A model generated the notes under the pieces. It worked only from the letters and a program-made list of their open reading frames with translations, had not been told where the DNA came from and did no database searches. A stretch of 64,000 nt of DNA from DATLLJ01 sp965229885 (GTDB lineage Bacteria > Acidobacteriota > Vicinamibacteria > Vicinamibacterales > CAVVIG01), in NCBI GenBank assembly GCA_965229885.1, contig CBDDJX010000003.1, positions 1,116,001-1,180,000 of the forward strand, read 5' to 3'. Shown in pieces: positions 43,743 through 51,328 of this stretch; position 1 is the stretch's first letter; each line of letters begins with the position of its first letter. The translations under genes were made by a program, and so were the position numbers.

Positions 43743-44228
43743 ATGCAGACCATTGAAGGCGACGGGCGCGCGGCACACTACCGATTTGCGCTGGTCGTGT
43801 CGAAGTACCACCAGTTCGTGACCGAACGGCTGCAGGCGGGTGCGCTCTCGGCGCTTGCGGCAGCCGGCGCCCTGTCCGAGGCCATCACGATTATTCGCGT
43901 CCCCGGCGCGTTCGAGGTCCCGTTGGCCGCACAACACCTCGCGGAAAGCGGCCGGTACGACGCCATCATCTGCCTCGGCTGCCTCATTCAGGGCGAAACG
44001 CCGCACATGGGTATCATCGCGTCGGCGGTGGCCGATGGGCTCGCGGCGGCGGCCGGCGCCACCGGCGTGCCGATCTCCTTCGGCGTGCTCACGACGAATT
44101 CGGTGGAGGAGGCGCTCGCGCGCGCCGGCGAGGGCCCGACAAACAAGGGACATGAGGCAGCCGTCGCCGCGATCGAGATGGCCTCGATCGCCGCGCAGTT
44201 GACGGGGCCGTCGGCCGCTGGGTCGTGA
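43743..44228 (+). CDS. ribH: 6,7-dimethyl-8-ribityllumazine synthase
   Basis: A 161-residue lumazine synthase, the penultimate riboflavin step. ALVVSKYHQFVTERLQAGAL, VPGAFEVPLAAQHL and IICLGCLIQGETPHMGIIAS are visible. The catalytic-His segment is GETPHMG, where most members have GETPHFD/E; the histidine is kept but the next two residues differ. ISFGVLTTNSVEEALARAGE completes the active site. ATG 43743; the stop overlaps the nusB start (GTGA). Confidence 0.93.
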   Translation: MQTIEGDGRAAHYRFALVVSKYHQFVTERLQAGALSALAAAGALSEAITIIRVPGAFEVPLAAQHLAESGRYDAIICLGCLIQGETPHMGIIASAVADGLAAAAGATGVPISFGVLTTNSVEEALARAGEGPTNKGHEAAVAAIEMASIAAQLTGPSAAGS

Positions 44229-44668
44229 CGCGCGCGCGCAAGAAGGATCAGCGCCATCGCGCGCGGGAGGCGGCGCTGCAGATCCTCTATCAGTGGGACA
44301 TCGGCGGCGGCGACGTCGCGCGGACGGCCGAGTCGTTTTTCGCGCTGCAGTGGCCGGACGCCGATCCGCCGGCCGATTCGCCCCGCGACTTCGCATCGGC
44401 GCTGGCCCGGGACACCGTGGCCAGGATGGCGACGATAGACCCGCTGATCGCCGAGACCACCGAGCGCTGGCGGCCCGAGCGCATGGCCATTCTCGACCGC
44501 CTGATTCTCCGCATGGCGATCTGCGAGATGCTGCGCGACCCGGACACGCCTGGCGCTGTCGTCATCAACGAGGCGCTCGAACTCGCGCGCACGTTCAGCA
44601 CGGAGGAATCGGTGAAGTTCATTAACGGGATGCTGGATGCGATTAGAAAGAAGATCAGCTCGTCATAG
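44225..44668 (+). CDS. nusB: Transcription antitermination factor NusB
   Basis: A 147-residue all-helical protein that binds boxA RNA with NusE (S10) in rRNA antitermination. RHRAREAALQILYQWDIGGG and ERMAILDRLILRMAICEML, followed by AVVINEALELARTFSTEESV and KFINGMLDAIRKKI, are characteristic. GTG start overlapping ribH, the classic ribH-nusB pair. Confidence 0.95.
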   Translation: MTRARKKDQRHRAREAALQILYQWDIGGGDVARTAESFFALQWPDADPPADSPRDFASALARDTVARMATIDPLIAETTERWRPERMAILDRLILRMAICEMLRDPDTPGAVVINEALELARTFSTEESVKFINGMLDAIRKKISSS

Positions 44669-44670
44669 TT

Positions 44671-46170
44671 ATGTCTTCCCAAGAAGAACAGATCCGGCAA
44701 CGCCGATCGAATCTCGAGGGGCTCGCGAAGCTCGGGGTGGAGATCTACCCGCGGCGGTTCGATCGGCGCCACACGATTTCGGAGCTGGTCCGGCAGTACG
44801 GCGAGCGCACCCACGACGATCTCGAAGAGACTCGTATCGAGACGACGACGAGCGGGCGCATCCTCGCGATTCGGTCGTTCGGGAAGGCGAACTTTCTCGT
44901 CCTCTCCGACGGCATCGCCAGGACTCAGGTGTACATCCGGCAGGACGGGTTGCCGCCGCTTGGCTTCCAGATCTTCAAGTTGCTCGATTTCGGCGACTGG
45001 GTCGGCATCGAAGGACGCCTGTTCCGGACGAAAACCAACGAGTTCACGATCTGGGCGTCGCGGCTGCATTTTCTGTCGAAGTGCCTGCTGCCGCTGCCGG
45101 AGAAGTGGCACGGCCTGACGGATATCGAAATCCGGTACCGCCAGCGGTACCTTGATCTCATCGTCAATCCAGACGCGCGGCGAATCTTCGAGACACGGAG
45201 CCGGGTCATCGCGTCGATTCGCTCGTTCATGACCGCGCGCGGGTATCTCGAAGTCGAGACGCCGATGATGCAGCCGATCGCCGGTGGCGCGTTGGCGCGA
45301 CCCTTCACGACCCATCACAACACGCTCGACATGGACCTGTACCTGCGGATCGCACCCGAGCTCTACCTGAAGCGGCTGACGGTGGGAGGGATCGAGAGGG
45401 TCTTCGAGATCAACCGCAGCTTCCGCAACGAGGGGATCTCGACCCAGCACAACCCCGAGTTCACGATGATGGAGTTCTACGAGACCTACGCGGACTACCA
45501 GCTGCTGATGGCGATGACCGAGGATCTCCTGGAGACGGTCGCCCGCGAGGCGATCGGGACGAGCGACATCGCGTTCGGGGGGCATCAGATCTCGCTCAAG
45601 GCGCCCTTCGCGCGGCTGTCGCTTCGCGATGCCGCGCGTGAGGCCGCGTCGAAGCGCCTGCACCGCGACGTGACGGACGCCGATCTGCGCGAGCGCGCCA
45701 CCGCCGCGGCGATCGCCAGGGAGATTGGCCTCGAGGTCGATCCGGGGGCCGGCGCGGGAACGATCGCGACGGAGATCTTCGAGCGGCTGTGCGAGGAGCG
45801 GCTGATTCAGCCGACCTTCGTCTATGACTTTCCGACCGACGTCTCGCCGTTGTCGAAGCAGAAGCCAGACGATCCGGATACGGTGGAGCGGTTCGAGCTC
45901 TACATCGGCGGCTTCGAGGTGGCCAACGCCTTCAGCGAGTTGAACGATCCGGTCGAGCAGCGCCGCCGGTTCGACGCGCAGATCACGAACCGCGCGCGCG
46001 GCGACCTCGAGGCGCACGAGATGGACGAGGACTACATCCGGGCGCTGGAGTACGGGCTGCCACCCACGGCCGGGGAGGGAGTCGGCATCGACCGGCTCGT
46101 CATGCTGTTGACGAACAGTCCATCAATCAGAGACGTGATTCTGTTCCCGCTCATGAGAAAGAGGGAGTAA
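44671..46170 (+). CDS. lysS: Lysyl-tRNA synthetase, class II
   Basis: A 499-residue class II enzyme. An N-terminal OB-fold anticodon domain is followed by catalytic motifs: motif 1 near YLEVETPMMQPIAGGALARP, motif 2 FEINRSFRNEGISTQHNPEF, motif 3 GEGVGIDRLVMLLTNSPSIR. It charges tRNA-Lys. ATG 44671 lies two bases after the nusB stop. Confidence 0.96.
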   Translation: MSSQEEQIRQRRSNLEGLAKLGVEIYPRRFDRRHTISELVRQYGERTHDDLEETRIETTTSGRILAIRSFGKANFLVLSDGIARTQVYIRQDGLPPLGFQIFKLLDFGDWVGIEGRLFRTKTNEFTIWASRLHFLSKCLLPLPEKWHGLTDIEIRYRQRYLDLIVNPDARRIFETRSRVIASIRSFMTARGYLEVETPMMQPIAGGALARPFTTHHNTLDMDLYLRIAPELYLKRLTVGGIERVFEINRSFRNEGISTQHNPEFTMMEFYETYADYQLLMAMTEDLLETVAREAIGTSDIAFGGHQISLKAPFARLSLRDAAREAASKRLHRDVTDADLRERATAAAIAREIGLEVDPGAGAGTIATEIFERLCEERLIQPTFVYDFPTDVSPLSKQKPDDPDTVERFELYIGGFEVANAFSELNDPVEQRRRFDAQITNRARGDLEAHEMDEDYIRALEYGLPPTAGEGVGIDRLVMLLTNSPSIRDVILFPLMRKRE

Positions 46171-46230
46171 CAGAGGCATGATCAAACACGATACCCGGGC
46201 GCCTGCGGCCATGCCGAGGCGTGGCCAACA

Positions 46231-47490
46231 ATGAATGTTCCCTTCGAGCTCCACATCGCCCTCCGGTATCTGTTCGCCAAGCGGAAGCAGGCCTTCATCT
46301 CGGTGATCTCGTTCATTTCGACGCTCGGCGTCGCCGTTGGCGTCATGGCGCTCGTCATCGCGCTGGCGCTCATGACCGGGCTTCAGAACGAACTGCGCGA
46401 CCGCATCGTCGGCAGTAACCCGCACGTCTACGTCTGGAATGTGAAGGGGATTGCCGACTACCACGCCGAGGTCGACAGGCTCCGGCAGCTTCCGCACGTC
46501 ACCGGTGCGGCACCGGCGATTCTCGGACAGGGGCTCGTCTCGGCCTCGCGCGAGGCGAACCCGATCGTGCTGAAGGGCATCGACCCCGTGCTCGAACAGC
46601 AGGTGACCGACATCAGGCGCGCGATGCAGAGCGGCAGTATCGACGCGTTGGCACCGGCCGCGGAGCCGGGAACAGGTGGTGCCGGTCGGAGCAGCGCGCG
46701 TGACGGCATTCTCATCGGGAACGATTTGGCGACCAAGCTCGGTGTCGGCGTCGGAGACACGGTGTCGGTGCTGACGCCGCAGGAAATGTTGACGCCGAAC
46801 GGCTTGACGCTTCGGCCCGCCCGCCTGCTGCGTGTCGCGGGGATCTTCTCGCTCGGCCTGTACGAGTTCGATTCGACGTACGGGTACGTCGCCATCGACG
46901 TGGCGAAGCGCCTCTTCGGAAAAGACGAGGTCGACCTGATCCAGCTGCGCGTGGACGACTTGTCGCGGGCGCCCGACGTGGCGCGGAGCGTCGTCGACCG
47001 CTTCGGCAGCGACTACGCCTCCGAGGACTGGTCGGTCATGAACAAGTCGCTCTTTACGGCGCTCTCGCTCGAGAAGATGGCGGTCTCGATGACGATCGGC
47101 CTCATCGTCATGGTCGCCGCGCTGAACATCGTGGCCTCGCTCGTGCTGCTGGTGATGGAGAAGCATCGCGACATCGCCATCTTGAAGACGATGGGCGCGA
47201 GCGCGAAGAGCGTGACGACGATCTTCATGATGCAGGGGCTCATCATCGGCATCGTGGGCACGACCATCGGCGCGACCGCGGGCTACGTGGCCTCCCACGT
47301 GTTGGATCGCTACAAGATCGTGCGCGTGCCGGTCGATGTGTATCAGGTGTCGTACGTGCCGTTCAGGCTGATGCCGCTCGATTTCGCGATCGTCATCGTC
47401 GTGGCCATTGTCATCTGCTTCGTCGCAACGATCTATCCCTCGCGCCAGGCGGCGAAGCTCGATCCCGTGCAGGCGCTGAGGTACGAATAG
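46231..47490 (+). CDS. lolC: Lipoprotein-releasing ABC transporter permease (LolC/E type)
   Basis: A 419-residue inner-membrane protein with four helices and a large periplasmic domain. FELHIALRYLFAKRKQAFIS is the typical amphipathic start. GLIVMVAALNIVASLVLLVM, EKHRDIAILKTMGASAKSVT and IYPSRQAAKLDPVQALRYE are typical LolC/E (FtsX-like) features. It extracts lipoproteins for transfer to the outer membrane with LolD (47602). Only one permease is present here, so it may act as a homodimer like LolF-type systems. Confidence 0.92.
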   Translation: MNVPFELHIALRYLFAKRKQAFISVISFISTLGVAVGVMALVIALALMTGLQNELRDRIVGSNPHVYVWNVKGIADYHAEVDRLRQLPHVTGAAPAILGQGLVSASREANPIVLKGIDPVLEQQVTDIRRAMQSGSIDALAPAAEPGTGGAGRSSARDGILIGNDLATKLGVGVGDTVSVLTPQEMLTPNGLTLRPARLLRVAGIFSLGLYEFDSTYGYVAIDVAKRLFGKDEVDLIQLRVDDLSRAPDVARSVVDRFGSDYASEDWSVMNKSLFTALSLEKMAVSMTIGLIVMVAALNIVASLVLLVMEKHRDIAILKTMGASAKSVTTIFMMQGLIIGIVGTTIGATAGYVASHVLDRYKIVRVPVDVYQVSYVPFRLMPLDFAIVIVVAIVICFVATIYPSRQAAKLDPVQALRYE

Positions 47491-47493
47491 ATG

Positions 47494-47585
47494 CAACCAC
47501 GAAGACACGAAGACACGAAGAGTTCTTTTCAGGCGAAGAGCGCCTTATGCGAGGAAGGCTTCTTCGTGTGTTCGTGTTGTCGTGG
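47494..47585. repeat. Inverted CACGAAGA repeat between lolC and lolD
   Basis: CCACGAAGACACGAAGACAC GAAG on the left (47497-47520) faces a complementary array ending TTGTCGTGG (47562-47585); 21 of 24 positions pair. The left arm is three tandem CACGAAGA units. A related fragment, CAACCACGAA, occurs at 58283, just before R1 copy C. Such arrays are widespread in GC-rich environmental genomes. The hairpin sits in an operon gap. Confidence 0.75.
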
Positions 47586-47601
47586 CTGGTGTTGAGTCGC
47601 G

Positions 47602-48285
47602 ATGGCGTTTCTCGAGGCGCGAGGGATCGTCAAGAGTTACCCGGTGGGCGGCACCGCGCTCACCGTGCTGCGCGATCTGGATCTGCAGGTCGAAGCAGGC
47701 GAGATGGTGGCGATCGTCGGCGCGTCAGGCGTCGGGAAAAGCACGCTGCTCCACATCCTTGGCGGGCTCGACCGGGCCAACGACGGCGATGTCGTGATCG
47801 ACGGCGCGCGGCTGACGGCGCTCGATGATGCGGCGCTCGGCCGCTTCCGGAACCAGCGCGTCGGTTTCGTGTTCCAGTTTCATCATCTGCTGCCCGAGTT
47901 CAGCGCGCTCGAAAACGCCGAGATGCCGATGCGGATCGCGCGCATTTCGACGGACGAGGCACGACGGCGCGCCGAGGAACTGCTCGGCCGCGTCGGGCTC
48001 GGCGCGCGGTTGTCGCACCGGCCCGGGATGCTCTCGGGCGGGGAACAACAGCGCGTCGCGGTCGCACGCGCGCTAATCATGTGCCCCGCGGTGCTGCTCG
48101 CGGATGAGCCGACGGGCGATCTCGACGAACAGAGCGCCGACTCGCTGCACGGGCTGCTGCGCGACATGCATCGCAGCTATGGGTTGACGTCGATCATGGC
48201 CACGCATAACACGCGGCTCGCGTCGGCATGCGACCGCATCCTGCGCCTCGAGGGTGGCCGGCTTATCGCCGCGACCAGCCACTAG
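47602..48285 (+). CDS. lolD: Lipoprotein-releasing ABC transporter ATP-binding protein
   Basis: A 227-residue ABC ATPase. Walker A IVGASGVGKSTLLHILGGLD, the Q-loop in FQFHHLLPEFSALENAEMPM (the LLPEF stretch is typical of LolD), signature MLSGGEQQRVAVARAL, Walker B LLADEPTGDLDEQSAD and the H-loop MATHNTRLA. It powers LolC. ATG 47602. lnt at 24640 makes its substrates. Confidence 0.94.
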   Translation: MAFLEARGIVKSYPVGGTALTVLRDLDLQVEAGEMVAIVGASGVGKSTLLHILGGLDRANDGDVVIDGARLTALDDAALGRFRNQRVGFVFQFHHLLPEFSALENAEMPMRIARISTDEARRRAEELLGRVGLGARLSHRPGMLSGGEQQRVAVARALIMCPAVLLADEPTGDLDEQSADSLHGLLRDMHRSYGLTSIMATHNTRLASACDRILRLEGGRLIAATSH

Positions 48286-48432
48286 AGCGTTTTGGGCTTG
48301 CGTGTAGCGGCCCTGCATGCGCGGCACCTTGGCGAAAACTGCTGTAGCCCGGCAACCGAAGTGACGATAGTTGCGTCATAAGGGTGGGGGCGTGAACCCT
48401 AACGGTGACACACACTTATCCAGGGGACGGAG
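48286..48432. other. Intergenic region upstream of the clpC promoter
   Basis: About 150 bp without a gene. It has several short GC-rich stems but nothing I can match to a known riboswitch or small RNA. It may hold the lolD terminator. Confidence 0.4.
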
Positions 48433-48461
48433 TTTGGATGAGGTGGCCCATGTCGTATAAT
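48433..48461 (+). promoter_or_regulatory. clpC promoter
   Basis: A perfect TATAAT at 48456-48461 with TTTGGA at 48433-48438 (17-bp spacer) as a weak -35. Predicted start about 48468, 47 bp before the ATG. Confidence 0.6.
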
Positions 48462-48484
48462 GTGGTCATCGTTTCCGTGACCAC
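48462..48484. promoter_or_regulatory. Inverted repeat at the clpC transcription start (possible operator)
   Basis: GTGGTCA, nine bases, TGACCAC. Perfect 7-bp arms directly after the -10 box, covering the predicted start. It does not match CtsR or HAIR consensus. Position suggests a repressor site or a 5' hairpin in the mRNA. Confidence 0.5.
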
Positions 48485-48514
48485 AATCAATCTGCTTTCA
48501 CCCAGGTAGGCCGG

Positions 48515-50950
48515 ATGTTCGAGCGGTACACCGAAAGGGCGAGGAGAGTTCTCTTCTTCGCCCGTTACGAGGCGAGTCAGCTCGGCAGCATCTCCATTGA
48601 GACCGAGCACCTGTTGCTTGGCCTGATTCGCGAGGGCAAAGGGCTGACTAGCCGAATTTTTTCCCGCTCCCACCTCTCACTCGAGAACATTCGAAAGGAA
48701 ATCGAAGGCCGGACGGTCTTCCGCGAAAAGGTATCGACCTCGGTCGAGCTCCCGTTCAGCGCCGAGACCAAGCGCGTGCTGCAGTTTGCTGCCGAAGAGG
48801 CCGATCGGCTGCTGCACAACTACATCGGCACCGAACATCTCCTACTGGGGATCCTGCGCGAAGAGCGCTCCGTGGCGGCGTCCATCCTGCTCGAAAAGGG
48901 GATGCGCCTCAGCACCGTGCGCGAAGACATCGTGTCGCTCCTGAATGAGAAGACGACGCTAACGCGGGTCAAGGAGACGCCGCTGCTGGCTGAGTTCAGC
49001 CGCGACCTCACAGAGTCGGCGATGAAGAACCAGCTCGATCCACTCGTCGGCCGCGAGCATGAGCTCGAGCGCGTGCAGCAGGTGCTCTGCCGCCGGACCA
49101 AGAACAATGCGGTCCTCATTGGCGAGCCCGGCGTCGGCAAGACGGCCATCGTGGAAGGGCTGGCGCAGAAGATCGCCTGCGGCGACGTGCCCCACTTCCT
49201 CGCGGACAAGCGGGTCCTCGCGCTCGACATCTCGTTGATCGTCGCCGGCACGAAATACCGCGGTCAGTTCGAAGAGCGCCTGAAGGCGATCATGAAGGAA
49301 CTGACCGATAATCCGAACATCATCGTCTTCATCGACGAGCTGCATACGCTCGTCGGCGCGGGATCGGCCGAAGGGTCGCTCGACGCGGCGAACATCCTCA
49401 AGCCGGCGCTCAGCCGCGGAGAGATTCGCTGCGTCGGTGCGACAACGCCCGCGGAGTACCGAAAATACATCGAGAAGGATCGCTCGCTCGAGCGCCGCTT
49501 CCAGGCGATCAAGGTGGATCCGCCCTCCGAGAGCGAGACGATCGAAATCCTCGTGGGCGTTAAGGATCGCTACGAGAGCTTCCATCACGTCGAGTACACG
49601 CGCGAGGCGCTCGAGGCCGCGGTCTACCAGTCGAGCCGGTACATCACGGACCGGTTCCTGCCTGACAAGGCGATCGATCTCGTGGACGAGGCCGGCGCAC
49701 GGGCCAAGCTGCGCGAGGCCGGCTACAGCGAGGAGTTCGGCGAGATCAACAAGAGCATCCGCGTGGCCGTCGAACAGATGGAGAGCGCGGTCTCGCAGAA
49801 GGATTTCGAGAAGGCGCAGTTCTACCGAGAGCAGGAAGTCACCGCGCGCGAGAACCTGGTGTCCATTCAACAGCGCTTCGACGTCAAGTCCTCGGCCCGA
49901 AGGGTCATCGTCGGCAAGCAGGAAATCGACGAGGTCGTGTCCAAGTGGACTGGCGTCCCGATGACGTCGATCAATCCGGACGAGAGCGATAAGCTGCTGC
50001 GAATGGAGACGGAGCTCCACAAGCGCGTCGTGAGCCAGGAGAAAGCCATCTCGGCGATCTCACGCGCCATTCGCCGATCGCGCGCCGGCCTCAAGAGCCC
50101 GAATCGGCCGGTCGGCAGCTTTGTGTTTCTCGGGCCCACCGGCGTCGGCAAGACCGAGCTCGCGCGGGCACTGGCCAATTTTCTGTTCGGTAGCGATCAC
50201 GCGCTGGTTCGATTCGACATGTCCGAGTACATGGAGAAGCACTCGGTCTCCAAGCTGATCGGATCGCCTCCCGGCTACGTCGGTCACGAAGAGGGCGGCC
50301 AGCTGACGGAGAAGGTCAAGCGCAACCCGTACTCGGTCATCCTGCTCGACGAGATCGAGAAAGCGCACCCGGACATCTTTAACATCCTGCTGCAGGTGTT
50401 CGAAGACGGTCACCTCACCGACGGCCTCGGCAATCGTGTGAACTTCAAGAGTACGATCATCATCATGACGTCGAACATCGGAGCGCGCTTCATTCAGAAG
50501 AAGAGCTCGATGGGCTTCCAATCGTCGGACACGGGCGAGATTAGCAAGAGCGTGACCGACATGGTACTGGGCGAAGTGCGGCGCACGTTCAACCCCGAGT
50601 TCGTCAACCGCATCGACGAGATCATCGTCTTCGAGGCGCTAGCCGACGACGACCTTCGGCAGATCATGGCGCTGCTCGTCATGCAGTTGAACGCGAACCT
50701 GGTCGATCGCCGGCTCAAGATCGCGCTGACGACCGAAACGGTCGACTGGATCATCGACATCACGTGCAAGGACCGTTCGTACGGCGCGCGGCCGCTCCGG
50801 CGCGCGATCCAGCGGTATGTCGAGGACCCGCTGTCCGAAGAACTCATCCGCGGCTGCCTGAGCGGCGGCGACATCGAGGTGTACCTCGACGCCGGCCAAC
50901 TCGCCTACCGGCCAGCCGGGGAGCTCGAAACAGGACGGAAGCTGGCATGA
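48515..50950 (+). CDS. clpC: ATP-dependent Clp protease ATP-binding subunit ClpC
   Basis: An 811-residue AAA+ unfoldase. Two N-terminal Clp_N repeats (FERYTERARRVLFFARYEA onward) precede AAA-1 (Walker A GEPGVGKTAIVEG; Walker B IIVFIDELHTLVGAG). A short middle region with a UVR-like FEKAQFYREQEVTARENL marks ClpC rather than ClpB. AAA-2 follows (Walker A GPTGVGKTELARAL; VILLDEIEKAHPDIFNILLQ). It feeds substrates to ClpP. The gene has its own promoter and an inverted repeat at the start site. Confidence 0.95.
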   Translation: MFERYTERARRVLFFARYEASQLGSISIETEHLLLGLIREGKGLTSRIFSRSHLSLENIRKEIEGRTVFREKVSTSVELPFSAETKRVLQFAAEEADRLLHNYIGTEHLLLGILREERSVAASILLEKGMRLSTVREDIVSLLNEKTTLTRVKETPLLAEFSRDLTESAMKNQLDPLVGREHELERVQQVLCRRTKNNAVLIGEPGVGKTAIVEGLAQKIACGDVPHFLADKRVLALDISLIVAGTKYRGQFEERLKAIMKELTDNPNIIVFIDELHTLVGAGSAEGSLDAANILKPALSRGEIRCVGATTPAEYRKYIEKDRSLERRFQAIKVDPPSESETIEILVGVKDRYESFHHVEYTREALEAAVYQSSRYITDRFLPDKAIDLVDEAGARAKLREAGYSEEFGEINKSIRVAVEQMESAVSQKDFEKAQFYREQEVTARENLVSIQQRFDVKSSARRVIVGKQEIDEVVSKWTGVPMTSINPDESDKLLRMETELHKRVVSQEKAISAISRAIRRSRAGLKSPNRPVGSFVFLGPTGVGKTELARALANFLFGSDHALVRFDMSEYMEKHSVSKLIGSPPGYVGHEEGGQLTEKVKRNPYSVILLDEIEKAHPDIFNILLQVFEDGHLTDGLGNRVNFKSTIIIMTSNIGARFIQKKSSMGFQSSDTGEISKSVTDMVLGEVRRTFNPEFVNRIDEIIVFEALADDDLRQIMALLVMQLNANLVDRRLKIALTTETVDWIIDITCKDRSYGARPLRRAIQRYVEDPLSEELIRGCLSGGDIEVYLDAGQLAYRPAGELETGRKLA

Positions 50951-50985
50951 GTGTGAGGATCTAAAGGATCTGACGATCCCACACA

Positions 50986-51252
50986 CTAAGAGCGCGTTTC
51001 AAAACTCATGACCGCGCCCTTGTACCCAGTGGCGTCGGCTGGCGCGGGGGAAAACAACTGAACCGAACCCAACCGATCGCCGCAAGGCGGGTTCGAAGCA
51101 CCACCGCATCACCGACGCACGGGGCGTCCCGCTCGTCGCCCAGGTAACCGCCGCCAACGTCAACGACATCACCCCACTGCCCTTGGGCTATGTCCCCATC
51201 TGCTGGAACTATCTCAAAGCCAGGAAGAAAGTGTTTTGAAACGCGCTCTTAG
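50986..51252 (+). mobile_element. Internally deleted IS5-family element (MITE-like), 267 bp
   Basis: Perfect 20-bp terminal inverted repeats: CTAAGAGCGCGTTTCAAAAC (50986-51005) and its complement (51233-51252); the outer TAA/TTA may be the target duplication. Inside, frame 51063-51239 reads PNPTDRRKAGSKHHRITDAR and VPLVAQVTAANVNDITPL, the GSKHH core of IS5-type DDE transposases. It then jumps to YVPICWNYLKARKKVF, like the extreme C-terminus. The catalytic centre is missing, so it cannot move by itself. It lies within a GAGGATCTGA-type repeat (arms 50955-50980 and 51253-51276). Confidence 0.88.
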
Positions 51253-51328
51253 GGTCCAAATCCTCAGATCCTCGAATACACGGCCGCCGGCTCCTCACGA
51301 ACGTCTGAAATTAGGTAAGATTCCTTCG

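Noticed and set aside
48300..48420. Possible riboswitch upstream of clpC
   Set aside because: Short stems only. No match to cobalamin, TPP, SAM, c-di-GMP or other conserved cores that I could identify, and it lies upstream of the promoter.
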